From: Chrysoperla carnea
Taxonomy: Eukaryota; Arthropoda; Insecta; Neuroptera; Chrysopidae
Direction of reading: 5' to 3'
NCBI RefSeq assembly: GCF_905475395.1
Contig: NC_058337.1
Coordinates: 30,032,983-30,096,982 of the forward strand
Length of the DNA: 64,000 nucleotides
Position numbers and translations under genes: made by a program. The notes below the pieces were generated by a model. The model made no database searches, had not been told where the DNA came from, and saw only the letters and a list, made by a program, of their open reading frames with translations. Every line of letters begins with the position of its first letter. Position 1 is the stretch's first letter. Shown here in pieces: positions 12,663 through 25,000 of the stretch.

Positions 12663-12861
12663 AAATGATTTTATTATCTATGAGCTACTCATACCCGACT
12701 ATTTGTAAAAGCTTGAGGCGCTCAATTTAAAATATCAAAAAAGAATCGGAACACCTCATCTACTCCACATGCCTAATTATTTTTCGATTCATTCTTGATA
12801 TTAAGCGCTTCAAGCTTTTACAAATAGTGGATATGAGTGACTCATAGATAAAATTATTTTC
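12663..12861. repeat. Foldback element, ~200 bp
   Basis: Arms 12663-12750 and 12782-12861 are diverged reverse complements sharing ACTATTTGTAAAAGCTTGA and ATCTATGAG blocks. The loop is about 30 bp. Confidence 0.7.
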
Positions 12862-15800
12862 TACTTTTTAGTACAATAAAAGCTTGCCACTTAAAAAGTA
12901 TTTTTTGTTAAAATTTGAGAGACCTGCATTTTTCGCCAATTTGCTCTGTTTAGTTCTCGTAATGCTTTGAAGGTAGTTTTAAATGATAAATCATCCACAA
13001 TATTCCGGAAGCGAATCACAAAGTAACTTGTCTTATCGGTAATAGAGGTGCTGTGGGGCACACGGTAGGAACTATGTTTCTTTCGTTTTAAATTATGTAT
13101 TATTTAATTTTCGTAGCAATTTTCTTATATTTTAAAAACTTATAGAAAATATTTTCTAAAAAAACGCCTAGTATCGGACCTATCTTGAATATCTCACTTC
13201 CTGTCGAGATTTCGGTGGGGCAACCAGCATATTCGGACTCATCAGGGTCGAAATACGGGGAAAAGACTTTTTTCCCAAAAGTAATGTGAAGTGCTTCAAA
13301 AAGTTCGATTTTCTGAAATTCTTACTAGTCTAATACGCTAATTAAAATTTTTTTAAATATTTATTTTTTCCCTTTTTTTAATTTTTTGTGTTTTTTTAAC
13401 TTTACTTACGATAATATTTTAAGTTCTACATTTTAAGTTAAATATATAGTCTAGTTACAAACAAAATGAAGAAAATTGAATCAATTGAAAATAATTGACA
13501 TTTATCATTGTCAGTGTAATTATTAATAATTGAATACATCACATCATTCTAATAAGTCCGTATTATATGTATATACATATAAGAAATTATTTTATATTCA
13601 TTGGATATGCTTGAGAATATTATGAGAAATCAGTGCTGAAATTATCAGTAGGCCGAGTAGGCCCGTGCCTACAATGACTTATTTAGGGTACGATTTAGGG
13701 TATAGAATTTGTAGTATATAAATCAGAGTTACGTTAAAAACTAAACAGGCAAATGTTTTTTAACTTTTAATATGCTAAACTTTTTATCCGACTACGCGAC
13801 GAGTATACTTAAAGCAACACTTCGAGTATTTTGGAGTACCGCATCTTCATGTCCACTTCTTTATATTTATAATGAGCCCTAGTAGAACCATGGATGTTAG
13901 GTCGGGTTTTTTCTGCTTCGGTAAGGTACTTTATCATCAAGATACGCTACTCTATTCTGTAGTTACAAATGAATTATTAGGTCTCTAAACATCTCCACAC
14001 ATTTGTGAACATTTGCATGAGCATGCATACGAGTATCCTCGCAAACATTTTGGCAAACTTGACTGCCAATGTTTGGAAAACCGAGATATGTGGAAAGCTG
14101 ACTTAATTGTTGATTTTATTTCATAAAAAAATTTTAATTACGCAGTCTCGGTAATTGTACATTACATAGTTTTTTACAATGCTCTACATTAATAGTGGAA
14201 GTGACTCTATATTTTTGTTTGTATAAGCTATAAAGTCCGATACACAACGCTCGACAAAAATAATTCTGGCGAGTGACTAATAACGCATAATAGATAGTTG
14301 TTATACTATTTTTTTTTATACAATAAGCCAGAAGGGGAAGTCAATATATGAGCAACTCCGAATCGAGATTGATTAACTATCACTTTGTGGATTAATTTCT
14401 GGCCTAAACAATTAAAAGTTGAGTGTGACATCGAAATGAGGGCTCATTAGTTCAAGTTTGCTCATGTTCAGTTTTAAATAAACAATTCTGTCCTTAACTT
14501 TTTGAAGCGAAAACTTCTTTTAAAAGAAGCCAATTGGCACGTTGAGCACTTTTTGGATGAACAAAAATCATGGAACTAGCGTCATCGGTGTTTGTAATTG
14601 AACTTCTCCTAAACGAATAGACCGATTTTGATGAAATTTTGTATGTGTGTTCAAGTTGATGCGAGAATGGATTAGATTCGAATTGGGTCCGCAACAAAAT
14701 GGTTTTGAAGGCTCCGCACCAAAAAATTAAAACCAATAAAATAAATGTTGGAAACGCAAATAAATAATATATTACATTACATTTCACTATTTAATTAATA
14801 TTCAGGTATTGTGCATAGCGAGTTGCACTTCCGAAGGCTTCAGCCAGGCCAAAGGCCAGTTATTCCAAAGTTTTAAGTTTTCACCTCCGTCGAAAGTTTC
14901 TATGGTTGACTATCTTTTTTTATAACGTTATTATTGAAGAATTTGGAAATATTCGTTTATATTTTCTAAACTCGACACTGATTGAAATTACAAATTGAAA
15001 TTTCCAACAGCAATACACTTTTGAAATTAGTAACATGTGTTTTAATATTTAAATACACGTGTTATAAAAATAATTAATAATGTGACACCTGTTTTCTCAA
15101 TAATTTCAGGTAATATAAATAAAATAAAAACAATTCAAATAAAAATAAAATTCAAATTATTTTTTACCATCTTAAAATACATAAAAAATCGTGCGAATCT
15201 TGCATAAATTGAATTTTTAATTAATCTGTAAACAGTATTTTTAACTAAATAAAATTAATTAAGAGTAATTATAAATTATTCGGATCTCATGACTCTTTCT
15301 TGGGAGTTTACCCAAAAAGAAGAGAGCTCTGCTACGCTAGCCACGCAAAGTACGGAAATCGATTAGGTTATAGTTTGCTAATTAGGAACCAAATTCAGAA
15401 ATTAGGTGTTCTGTATCTTACACTACAACTTAATACTGAAAGTTGCGTTGCTAGCATTCTGTGATGCTAGTAACGAAATGAAAATAATATTGAAATAATG
15501 AATGTTAAGGAATCACAATTATAGGAGCTTATTGAATGCTAAACGATCAAGATCGTGAAATTGGCTAGTTAAAAAACAAAAGCCTCGATTAAGCACACCA
15601 GCGGATCTAAAAATCAGGTCTCTATAAAACTAGGAATGCTTATTCAGGTATAAACTAAGCGTGATAATTAATTGCCAAGAAATTAAGAAGAAAACGATTA
15701 TAAATAATCGGAAAAAAAAACCTTATTTTATTTTTGGATAACAATTGTATTGTTTTAATTACAAGTTGGTTGGGTTGAATTTGTCGATTTCCGTACTTTG

Positions 15801-16290
15801 TGTCGCTGAGAGAACACGTACCAGAATAACCGACCACCAACGATTGAAGCACTTTAATAAACCGCCAATAATTGATTCGAATTCTGTGACATGTGAATGT
15901 TAAGAAGGACATATCCGCTTAATTGTATGCCACCCTCTACTGGAGTTTTGTTTTAGATCAGTTACATTTAATTAATTTTCTTTATTGATTTTTGAATGTA
16001 ATTTAACAATTAAAATTAAAAATACTGTTTACTTAATATAGTTAAAATCCAGATTTCTCGACTTTTACCGAGCGTTATGTACGTTCAATGTTTGATCAGT
16101 AATTAAAAAATGTTATATACACGAAACAATTCTTAAGAATCATCAAACTCTTGATCTATTTCATCCAAATGAAAGTTCATTTTATTTGACTTTTAAAATC
16201 TATTTAATTAATTCATGAAACAAAAATATGTGTGATATATAAGTTTATGTGTTACAATTTTGTCTTCATTAATTAGAGCGTTGTTCAATT

Positions 16291-16340
<50 letters not shown>

Positions 16341-17741
16341 TTACATGAAATGATGTCATCTGAAATAAAATAAAACAATATCCACATGTTTGTAGGAAAC
16401 GGGATATTATTTAAAAAATATGTTTTGGACAACCTATATAAAGTGTTTCTAAATTACACGGAACTATTTGTAATAACACTGGTCAACACAAATTTTGTCA
16501 CAGAAGCATGACTTTACTTTTTGAAGAAAAGTTTTTGACGTGCTGAATATGAATCTGATTGCAAAATTGCTTCAGCACGTCACGTTATCGAGAAATTCGT
16601 CCCTTAACATGAAAAAAACTTGTTTTTCTTCTTAATTCGAGGTCATATTTCACCAGTGAATATTTTTTCCTCACGAAAACATTTACGTCATCAGAAAATA
16701 CCATTAATTTCCCCTCAAAAGCCTTTTTGAATTTTTCCAAAATCTTCTTCTAAGAAATAGACTAGGTAATATATAAATATATAAGTATACAATTAATTAA
16801 TTATACATAAATATTTATATTAGTAGTAATACAATGTATAGGTATTTTAACTATAATAAATGTGATATGATTTCTCGAAGAGCAAAATGGATATCGGAAT
16901 GATTCAAAAAGTATTTTAAAGGAAGAGGGAAAGAAAAGGAAGTCTTTCAAATTTTCATATGAAAAAAGAAATATATAGTGGTGTTACGGAATTTCGAATA
17001 TAACAAAAAAATGAATTTTTTCCTCTTTTAGCTAAAAATATTTTGAAAACCTTACGTATTAGAGAAATTCTGAATTTGAATTCGAATTCAGCATCCTCAA
17101 AAACTATAAGAAATGTCTCTCGCATCAATGTGACAAAAAAAAAACAAATTTTGTTGACCAGTGTAATTTATTACCCAGATATTGGAACAAAAAGATATAT
17201 ATTGAGCAATACAATATTTTATTAGCAATACAAGAAATAGGCTTTTGTACACTAAGAATAAATCGATTGGATAAAATTTTCTAATGATTAACCATGATAA
17301 GTAGATAACAAAACACAAAATTGTTTTTTAAAAATAAATTAAAAATAAGGATTTTATTATTTAAAAAAAATAATATCATTAAAATTATGCATCCGGTCAT
17401 GTGCCAGCAAACACCAATCAGATGTATTGTGAAAATATTACGGCATGCCATTTGAAAGATTGTGTTACCCGATCATCTTAGTCAAAATAAATGGTCAACC
17501 TCGGAATCTGTCAGAATAAGCTGAATTTTTGTACAAACCTTTATTTTGATTTTACAAATGTTGTCTCAAAAGTCACATATGATCACGCCAAAGTCAAAGG
17601 TCTCAAAAATCAGTTTGTTGTGGATACCTGGTTTCTTTTGCCTTCAATCGTATTAACATTTATTATAAAAGTTGCAAAGGATAAAATTTTCTACAAATTT
17701 TGTTTGAAACTTTTTTCTGTACGTTGAATTGTTTTTGAAAT
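12862..17741. other. Gene-free stretch with degraded repeats
   Basis: No host exon was recognised. Around 14560-14700, on the minus strand, a TTCATCAAAATCGGTC block resembles a conserved segment of common insect Helitron-like repeats, but no termini were found. A (TA)n run lies at 16296-16339. Confidence 0.35.
16296..16339. repeat. (TA)22 microsatellite
   Basis: 44 nt of uninterrupted TA dinucleotide. Confidence 0.95.
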
Positions 17742-17900
17742 AGAGGGCGCAGAATATTTATAAGTATAAGGTATTAAAACCGCATAATAGACTGGGATTC
17801 ACGATTGAAATGTCTATTATATGTTTTTTTCACTTAATTATCGATTAAATACTACTTAAAATACCTTAAATTTATAAATATTGATCCTGCGCTAAGGTAC
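17742..17900. repeat. Foldback element T1 (first of an adjacent pair)
   Basis: A short palindromic element: AATATTTATAAGTATAAGG on the left and its diverged reverse complement on the right, with central CCGCATAATAGACTGGGATT. It is closely related to the element at 17970-18191. Confidence 0.7.
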
Positions 17901-17969
17901 GTATAGCTCAGCAGTCCATCTTCTGCATATAAAAAAAGCTTTCATACAAACAGTATCTCTGCAATACCG

Positions 17970-18191
17970 ACCTTAATGCAGAGTCAACATTTATAAATAT
18001 AAGGTATTAAACAATTATTTAAGTAGTATTTAATGAATCATTAAGGAAAAAAAAACCGCATAATAGACTGGGATTCATGGTTGACCCTGTCTATTATACG
18101 GTTTTTTCACTTAATTATCGATTAAATACTACTTAAATAATTAATTATTTAATACCTTATATTTATAAATATTGACCCTGCACTAAGGTAC
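17970..18191. repeat. Foldback element T2 (second of an adjacent pair)
   Basis: The left arm 17972-18070 and right arm 18087-18190 pair from ACCTTAATGCAG inwards to AATAGAC. The loop is about 16 nt. It shares its centre and termini with T1, about 70 bp upstream. Confidence 0.8.
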
Positions 18192-18219
18192 TAATGCCTA
18201 TAAGTACCTATCTCTGTCC

Positions 18220-18241
18220 AAAAAAAAAAAAAAAAAAAAAA
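18220..18241. repeat. Poly(A) run
   Basis: 22 consecutive A residues about 30 bp after element T2. Confidence 0.9.
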
Positions 18242-18960
18242 CTACAGGTGTAAATGCAAAAACCACTAAAAATCTATATTTTGGATTTTTGTTATGTTTG
18301 TTTCAACTGTTAAGGAATAAAATTTTTTTTTTTTTGAAAATACCATTCTAATGGGCTTGCTTTTTCAGCCCTATCTCCAATTTCCTCTAATTTAATAGCA
18401 CTTTGCGGTTATTCCTTCGTTAATAACCTAACAAACGATTCTTACAATAAAAACTCCTGAATGTCTGAGTTCCTTATTGCACTGTCCCTACTAAGGTAGT
18501 TTGTCCCATGATCAACACAATAGCCATTATTATATTATTGATAATAATTTCACAGTTCCTGATAGTATTTGATCGATTAGTATTAATTTTTAACCGATAA
18601 TTATCGCTTGATATTTATCAAGATATAAATATCATGATAATTATCAACGAACCCTGATTCAGAACGATGAGACAATGCTTCTTTAACACTGTACAGTGCA
18701 GTATCAGGACGAATTTTTATGTTTTTGCAGCTTCCAAGGATCCAATTTTGAAAATCAGATTATTGAAATAACAAAACGTCGACTAAAGGGCGTCGGAAGA
18801 TGATCTCGCACTACATTGATTAAGGACTAGAGCCGGCGTCGAGTAACGTTGTAAAATACACATAAAGATGACGTCACGTCCAAAACATTACTCAATCTAT
18901 ATATATTATGGATGCAAATTTAAGAATGCATTACAGAATTTTTCTATTTTTTAATTATTA

Positions 18961-18966
18961 TTTATT
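18961..18966 (-). terminator. Candidate poly(A) signal for TPK1
   Basis: AATAAA on the minus strand, about 80 nt downstream of the TPK1 stop codon at 19046-19048. The position suits a normal 3' untranslated region. Confidence 0.5.
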
Positions 18967-19045
18967 TATAAACTATATAACAAATTAAGTAGGTACCAAC
19001 TACAATATTATATTATGACGTACATATTCGCTTCAAATATTCTAT

Positions 19046-22000
19046 TTAATCCTTCATTGTTCCCATTGCCCACAATAAATGCTTTGATGTTTGTACTGTG
19101 ACCACTGATTCTGAACCATATGAATTTGACGTGCTTACCAATGATCCAAATTCCATTACACCATTATCTGTAAAACAATAATAAACCATTGTGGCGTAAT
19201 CTTTTTATACGACGAACGGGGGATATAGTGTTTCACATGTCTGTATCTGATCTTTTAGTTGTTCTGTTGCATATCAATAAATCCTGAACTGATTTAAACA
19301 ATTGTGGTATCATTCGAATCGTGACAATTGTCCGGAGTATATAGGATAGATTCTTGTCTTAACTTATCCTAACATAATATATACAGAGTTGGTCATTTTA
19401 ATCTATGCATGTAAATATCTCGCTAGAGGCGCCACCTCAAAAAAATGACCTCAAATTGACAGACAAATTTTAGGGTTTGATGAGGGGACATCAAGTTCTG
19501 ACATCAGATTAGATCTAGTTCTTCGGATTGCTTTAATAACCGATTTAGATTTAAACGGTAAGAGGTAGAATAACACTTTAAATAAGAAAGTTGATCCTCA
19601 TAAAAAAAAAACGAACAATTTTTGTTTGAAACATTTTTTCGAAAAATGTTAGCTGTCGGAGAAAATGCTACTTTAAAATAAGTCATTATTGCATTTAAAC
19701 GAAAGAAAACACGCTTAAAGTTTATCGATAATTGTAAGTCGAAGTCATGGACACAGGCGAATGTCCTATTGCCCTTGACAAGTTTTGGCTAAAGTATTTT
19801 TCCATAATTAGCGTTTTTTCTTTCGATTGAATGCAATAATGACATAATTTTAAGTCGCATTGCTTCCGAAAGATGACGTTTATCGAAAAAAATTGTTTAG
19901 ATGAAAAATGTTAGTTATTTTATGAGGATCAATTTTCTAATTTAAAATATTATTCTATCTCTTACCGTTTAGGAAGTGCCTATATGAGAAACCCGAAGAA
20001 CTACTAATTGCAAGAAATGAGTACCATTAGAAAAATGGCAAAGGTCCGCTTAACATAAGATAAGTTAATTTCAAAAAAAAAAAAAAAAAAACGAACATTG
20101 AGATACCCATCACATCGTTACACCTCTATTATACCGCTATTATATCTCTACTAACTCGAATCTGTTTAATAAAAATATCTTTCATTTCCATCTACGAGTT
20201 TGTTTTATTTTGAATATTTCAGAATAAAACTCTAGATATGACGAATTTTTTAGTTTTGGGAAACCGTAGAAGTTATCTATGGTCTAGTAGAACCTCATTT
20301 AATCGAACTTTTTTTTCACGTAAAACTTGAAATGTGGATATTTTATTCATTTATAAATATTCAGTTAAATGTGCAATTTAACTGAATATCTGAGATAGGT
20401 CTACGTTCCTTCTACCAAGAACTTAAAATCTATAGATTTGTAGCAGGTTTATCTAAAGACTTTGTAAAAGCAACTTATTGGATATATACTATAAAAAATA
20501 ATTTCATTGATTACAATTCATGTACTAAAATAAGATATAAACTCGTCTGCGTAAAGTTGATAGCCTCCAATCAATACCTTTAATACAATATACTTAATAC
20601 AAAAATGTCTATTTTAATAATAATTTGTAATATTTATTATAGTATTAAACTCAACACCTTAGTCTAGCCGACGACAAATTCAAATTGGTGAAATGTAGAA
20701 ATACTGGTTGTAAAAATACGTGTGATAGCTCGCTGGAGCCGAAATGATGTCTAGAAAAAAGTGCCAGAAGCGTTTTTCAGCACACAAAAAATTGCAAAAA
20801 CATTTTTTTAGTTTACAATGAAAACGAAATTGAAAAATTAACTTTAAGATAAATTTCCAACGGTAATAAATTCTTTAAAGTATTTCAAATAAACCATAAT
20901 TTTTTCAAATTTTTTAATTAATGTTTAAAATTGTTTAGTGTGACGATTTTGACGATATTACAACAACATAAAATGACGCAAAAATCCCTATTTTCAACGT
21001 TAAATTCATTTTATGAAATATTGGCGAAAAACCAAATACCTTTTTTTTCATCTTTAATTGTTTATAACTTTTGCAATTTTTTCGTGCTGAAAAACTTTTC
21101 TGTCACATTATTCTAGACATCATTTCGGAACGAACTATCACACGTATTTTATGACCAGTATTTCGAAATTTCACCAATTTGAACTTGTCGACTAGACTAC
21201 ATGCTTGAAAACATTTCCTTTTGTGCTCCATAAAATTATTTTTAATTAAAACTTGACCTTAAAAAATCGCATAAATCATAAAGTCATTTAATAAATACAC
21301 ACTCAGTAAAACAATTTGAAGTTTACGTATTACCTACTACCCTAAATTAAATATACAAATTTTTAACTTTTACCATACCGAAAGTCCGAAAATGACACTC
21401 ACTTCTAAGAGAGGACGCAAGAATAAACACCAACTGAATGTGGTGAAGTCAACTAACGTTAATTTTTGAATAAAAAACGTTAACGAATTGTCATTACCCT
21501 CTGCGAGGACTTTCAGCATCAAAAACTGAGATCAGGTAGCGAAATACAAAGGAATGTATCCATTTTGCGATAGTGATCACAAACAGGCTACAGAGCCGCA
21601 ACTAGGCGCAACATAATTTGATTCGCAAAACTGTAGTTTAATTATTTGGTACTCGCAAGTGTTTTACTCACAGGCATAAAAAAAGTTATTTGTATATAAT
21701 ATGTTGGAGATAGAGAAGACAAAATCTGTTTTGCACGCGACCCCTAAAAAAGATAACGGCGCATTTGCAAAAAGTATGTAGTGTATGTAAAATAAAATGC
21801 TAATGACATAACTTTTTAATTTACAAACTTCCTACAACTTGAACTTTAAACTTTTTTTTTTTAAATCAATATTTTTGAAGTTAATACGCGTTTTATTGCA
21901 CTAAATTACAGGAGTCATTTCTTTATAAAAATAGGTTTATTATCATATATTTAATGTAAATGCACAAAATCCTTACAAAAGAGAGCGAAAGTGATGTCAT

Positions 22001-25000
22001 TTTGAGAAAAGTCGTTTCGGCCTATATCTGCGTAACCGTGCTTTGTCAAAAATGGTAATAAAGATAGTTAAACTTTTTTATCCAATTTTTTTTCGTAAAA
22101 AAATTTTCAACGTGGGTTGCTGCTTTTGCAGATAAGAAGGCAAATTATTTATGCTAATTTATTTTTCAAACCACCCCCCAAAATTTTCTTCGGATCCTTC
22201 TGATATAAAGCTCTCACGGCCACAAAAATAGTTTTAAGCAAAAAAGTACTCTTTCCCTAGACGCTTAGTTTTCGAAATACAAATTCTTGGAAAACTAAAA
22301 AGGATGTGTTATTTTTTTCAATCTCTGAGCCATTTCTCTTAGCTAACGCAGCTACAAATTTCTTTTTAAAAAGTTTATTAGTGAAATATTAACAGTATTA
22401 TCAATGACGCCGTGGTTTTGTATTTATTTTCATTTCATGTTATACGAGTTTCGTCAGAACTATACGATGAGGATATGTGCCCTTGAGTTTTTTGGAATAT
22501 TTTCCGTAATCAAATAAATAATATTTTGAATTTCTGCTTTAACCCCCACTCTTTCTTCACGCCCAAAAAAAAACCAAAATTGTTTGTTAATTTAGTTTCA
22601 AAATAAAATATAGCACAAATGTGTCGATATCAACTTTTTTTGCCATACAGACAAGCTCAATAATTATTTAAAACAGTTTGTCAAAAAACTTTGTGTAGGT
22701 TGATGCATAGTTTTATCTACAAATAAAATCAATAGGTCATTTTAATATCATACACATAATATTTTACTTTATACCTGAAAAATAAATATTGTCCTTGTCG
22801 TTTTAAAAAGAAAAATGAATTGCAAATATGGAAATATATTAATAAAAATACAATATTGTCAATGTCACAAACATCAACTTGTCTCAGTATTTATTATAGT
22901 AAGTAGGTATAGTGTGATGGTTAATGGTTTGATATACTTATCCGCCTTGAGCCTTGGGCGATGTAAAATTTACAGGTAGGCATATTAGTTTGATTTAAAT
23001 ATAGGAATGGCTCCCGGAAATTTAATGTTTAAAATATTTGTGATGGTAACAAATTGACATTGACGATTTGACTTTAATGAAGAAAACTTTCAGTTACAAG
23101 TCGGCATTAATCCAATATACACGAAAGGTCCACTTATATTTAAAATCTAAGCAAGCTTAATAACTTTTCTTTCAAAATCAGATTAACTCTTTCACAGATT
23201 CAGCAGTTCTACTTGGTGGAATAGAAGAGTTTAGTGGGTCAAATTTGATGTTTTAATAGGGTATTTCCATAACTATACGAGATACAAAAACATGGATAGT
23301 ATTCTCTCGATTTCTTTTTTTGAGAAAAGTTCATGAGTGCCAACAAAAACTGACTCGCATTTTTTTGTTTTCGAGCTATAAGCAAAAGTTTGATTTTTCA
23401 CTTATGTGAATAACGCCGTTGTTTGAAAAGTTAAGAGAATATAACTTTAACATCCTAAAGTCTTTTTTGTTTGTAGTGGCGTCATTAAAATTTAAATAAA
23501 AGGATTGGTTTTCGAGTTATGACCCAAAGTTGTGTTTTTTTAAACGGGAAGCATAGTTGGTTATGACTTAGTTAAAGCATATTTTGTTTCCTCTTTTTAA
23601 CCATGTATTACTTGCTGGGTCGCTTTTCGTTCAAAATTCGTCAAAAATCATCTATACACTGGTTCTATGAACAAACGGCGAAGAGGTCACAGCTATTATT
23701 TTCTATTTTCATGCTTTAGATCTGATTGATAAATAACTCCAGTAAATTGATAAAAAAAAAAGGCCTGATTGAAGAACAACTTCAGCTATCGATCATCGAA
23801 AACTTCTTTAGCGATTTTTTTAAATAAAATCTTTTGGGCACACCTTGTACCTTGAAATAATAACACCAATTTGAGATTTCTCAGAGATATCAGTGTTTGA
23901 AAAGTATGCATACTACCATCCTACAAGGACTACAGTCTATCGGAAAGTTCTCGGATTTATGTCTGAATTACTAACAATACAACTTTGGTATATATATGAT
24001 CATGCCATTTTTTACTTGGAAATGATCATCATTAACACCAGACAAACATTGGTAGATAATATAATAGATATAGAAGTGTGTATAAAATACTAGTTAAGTT
24101 GGTATCCTTGACATACAATAGTTAAATCAATAATTTACGGGTGTAATGTGAAAAATCATTAATATAAGTATAACATGCACAACACCAGAGAATTTATAAT
24201 ATTAGCATAAAGCCGCTGTATGGCGAGAATACTCACTTTTAATTCTTTTAAATTAATTTATTACATATTTAACTGATTAATTTATATGTTCCAGCAAGGG
24301 ATTTATATTTATGCTATTATTTATCTGATTAATCTGTAATTGTATCATGTCAATAGACTCTAATCAATAGTTCTGAGATTCATGATCTATTAAAGGTTCC
24401 GCGATTCATTCAAGGCTATAAAAAATAACTTTTTGACTGAATATAACACAAAGTTAGTTTGCACTAGGAAGTTAATTTTGTAGATTCCCAAATAAGCCCA
24501 AACAAAATATATAAAATTACACAACCAGTAAACCTAACCACGTTACAGTCCTCTCTCGGCTTGTGTAGTTCTCGAACGTAATAGTTCGAACTGAGCGAAC
24601 TAGTTCATCGATGAATTAGCTCTCAGTTCCTTAGATCTTATAAACATTTTTTTTAAATAGTTTGGTATACTAGCGGCCTAAAACTAAAAAAATTATTCTA
24701 TTTTCATGATAAAATTTTATGGTACCCAAGTTTATCTCTAATTTCCAAAAGAGCAAAGGAACTAGGAGAGCGAACTAGTTCACAGCAAATGAATGATCTA
24801 AGATTAGCGATCGCAGAAGTTAAATTATAATTCCCAAGACTAGTCCTTTCATTAATACATAATATTTGGCTGAAGTGAGATCAGACTGAGATCTATGCGA
24901 ACGTAGTATGAGAATGTGAGCTATACCTTAATATTAAAATAACTAGTTTCGAGGAAATGAAGTTCCAAACTACATTAAATAGTAAACACGTTCATTTATA

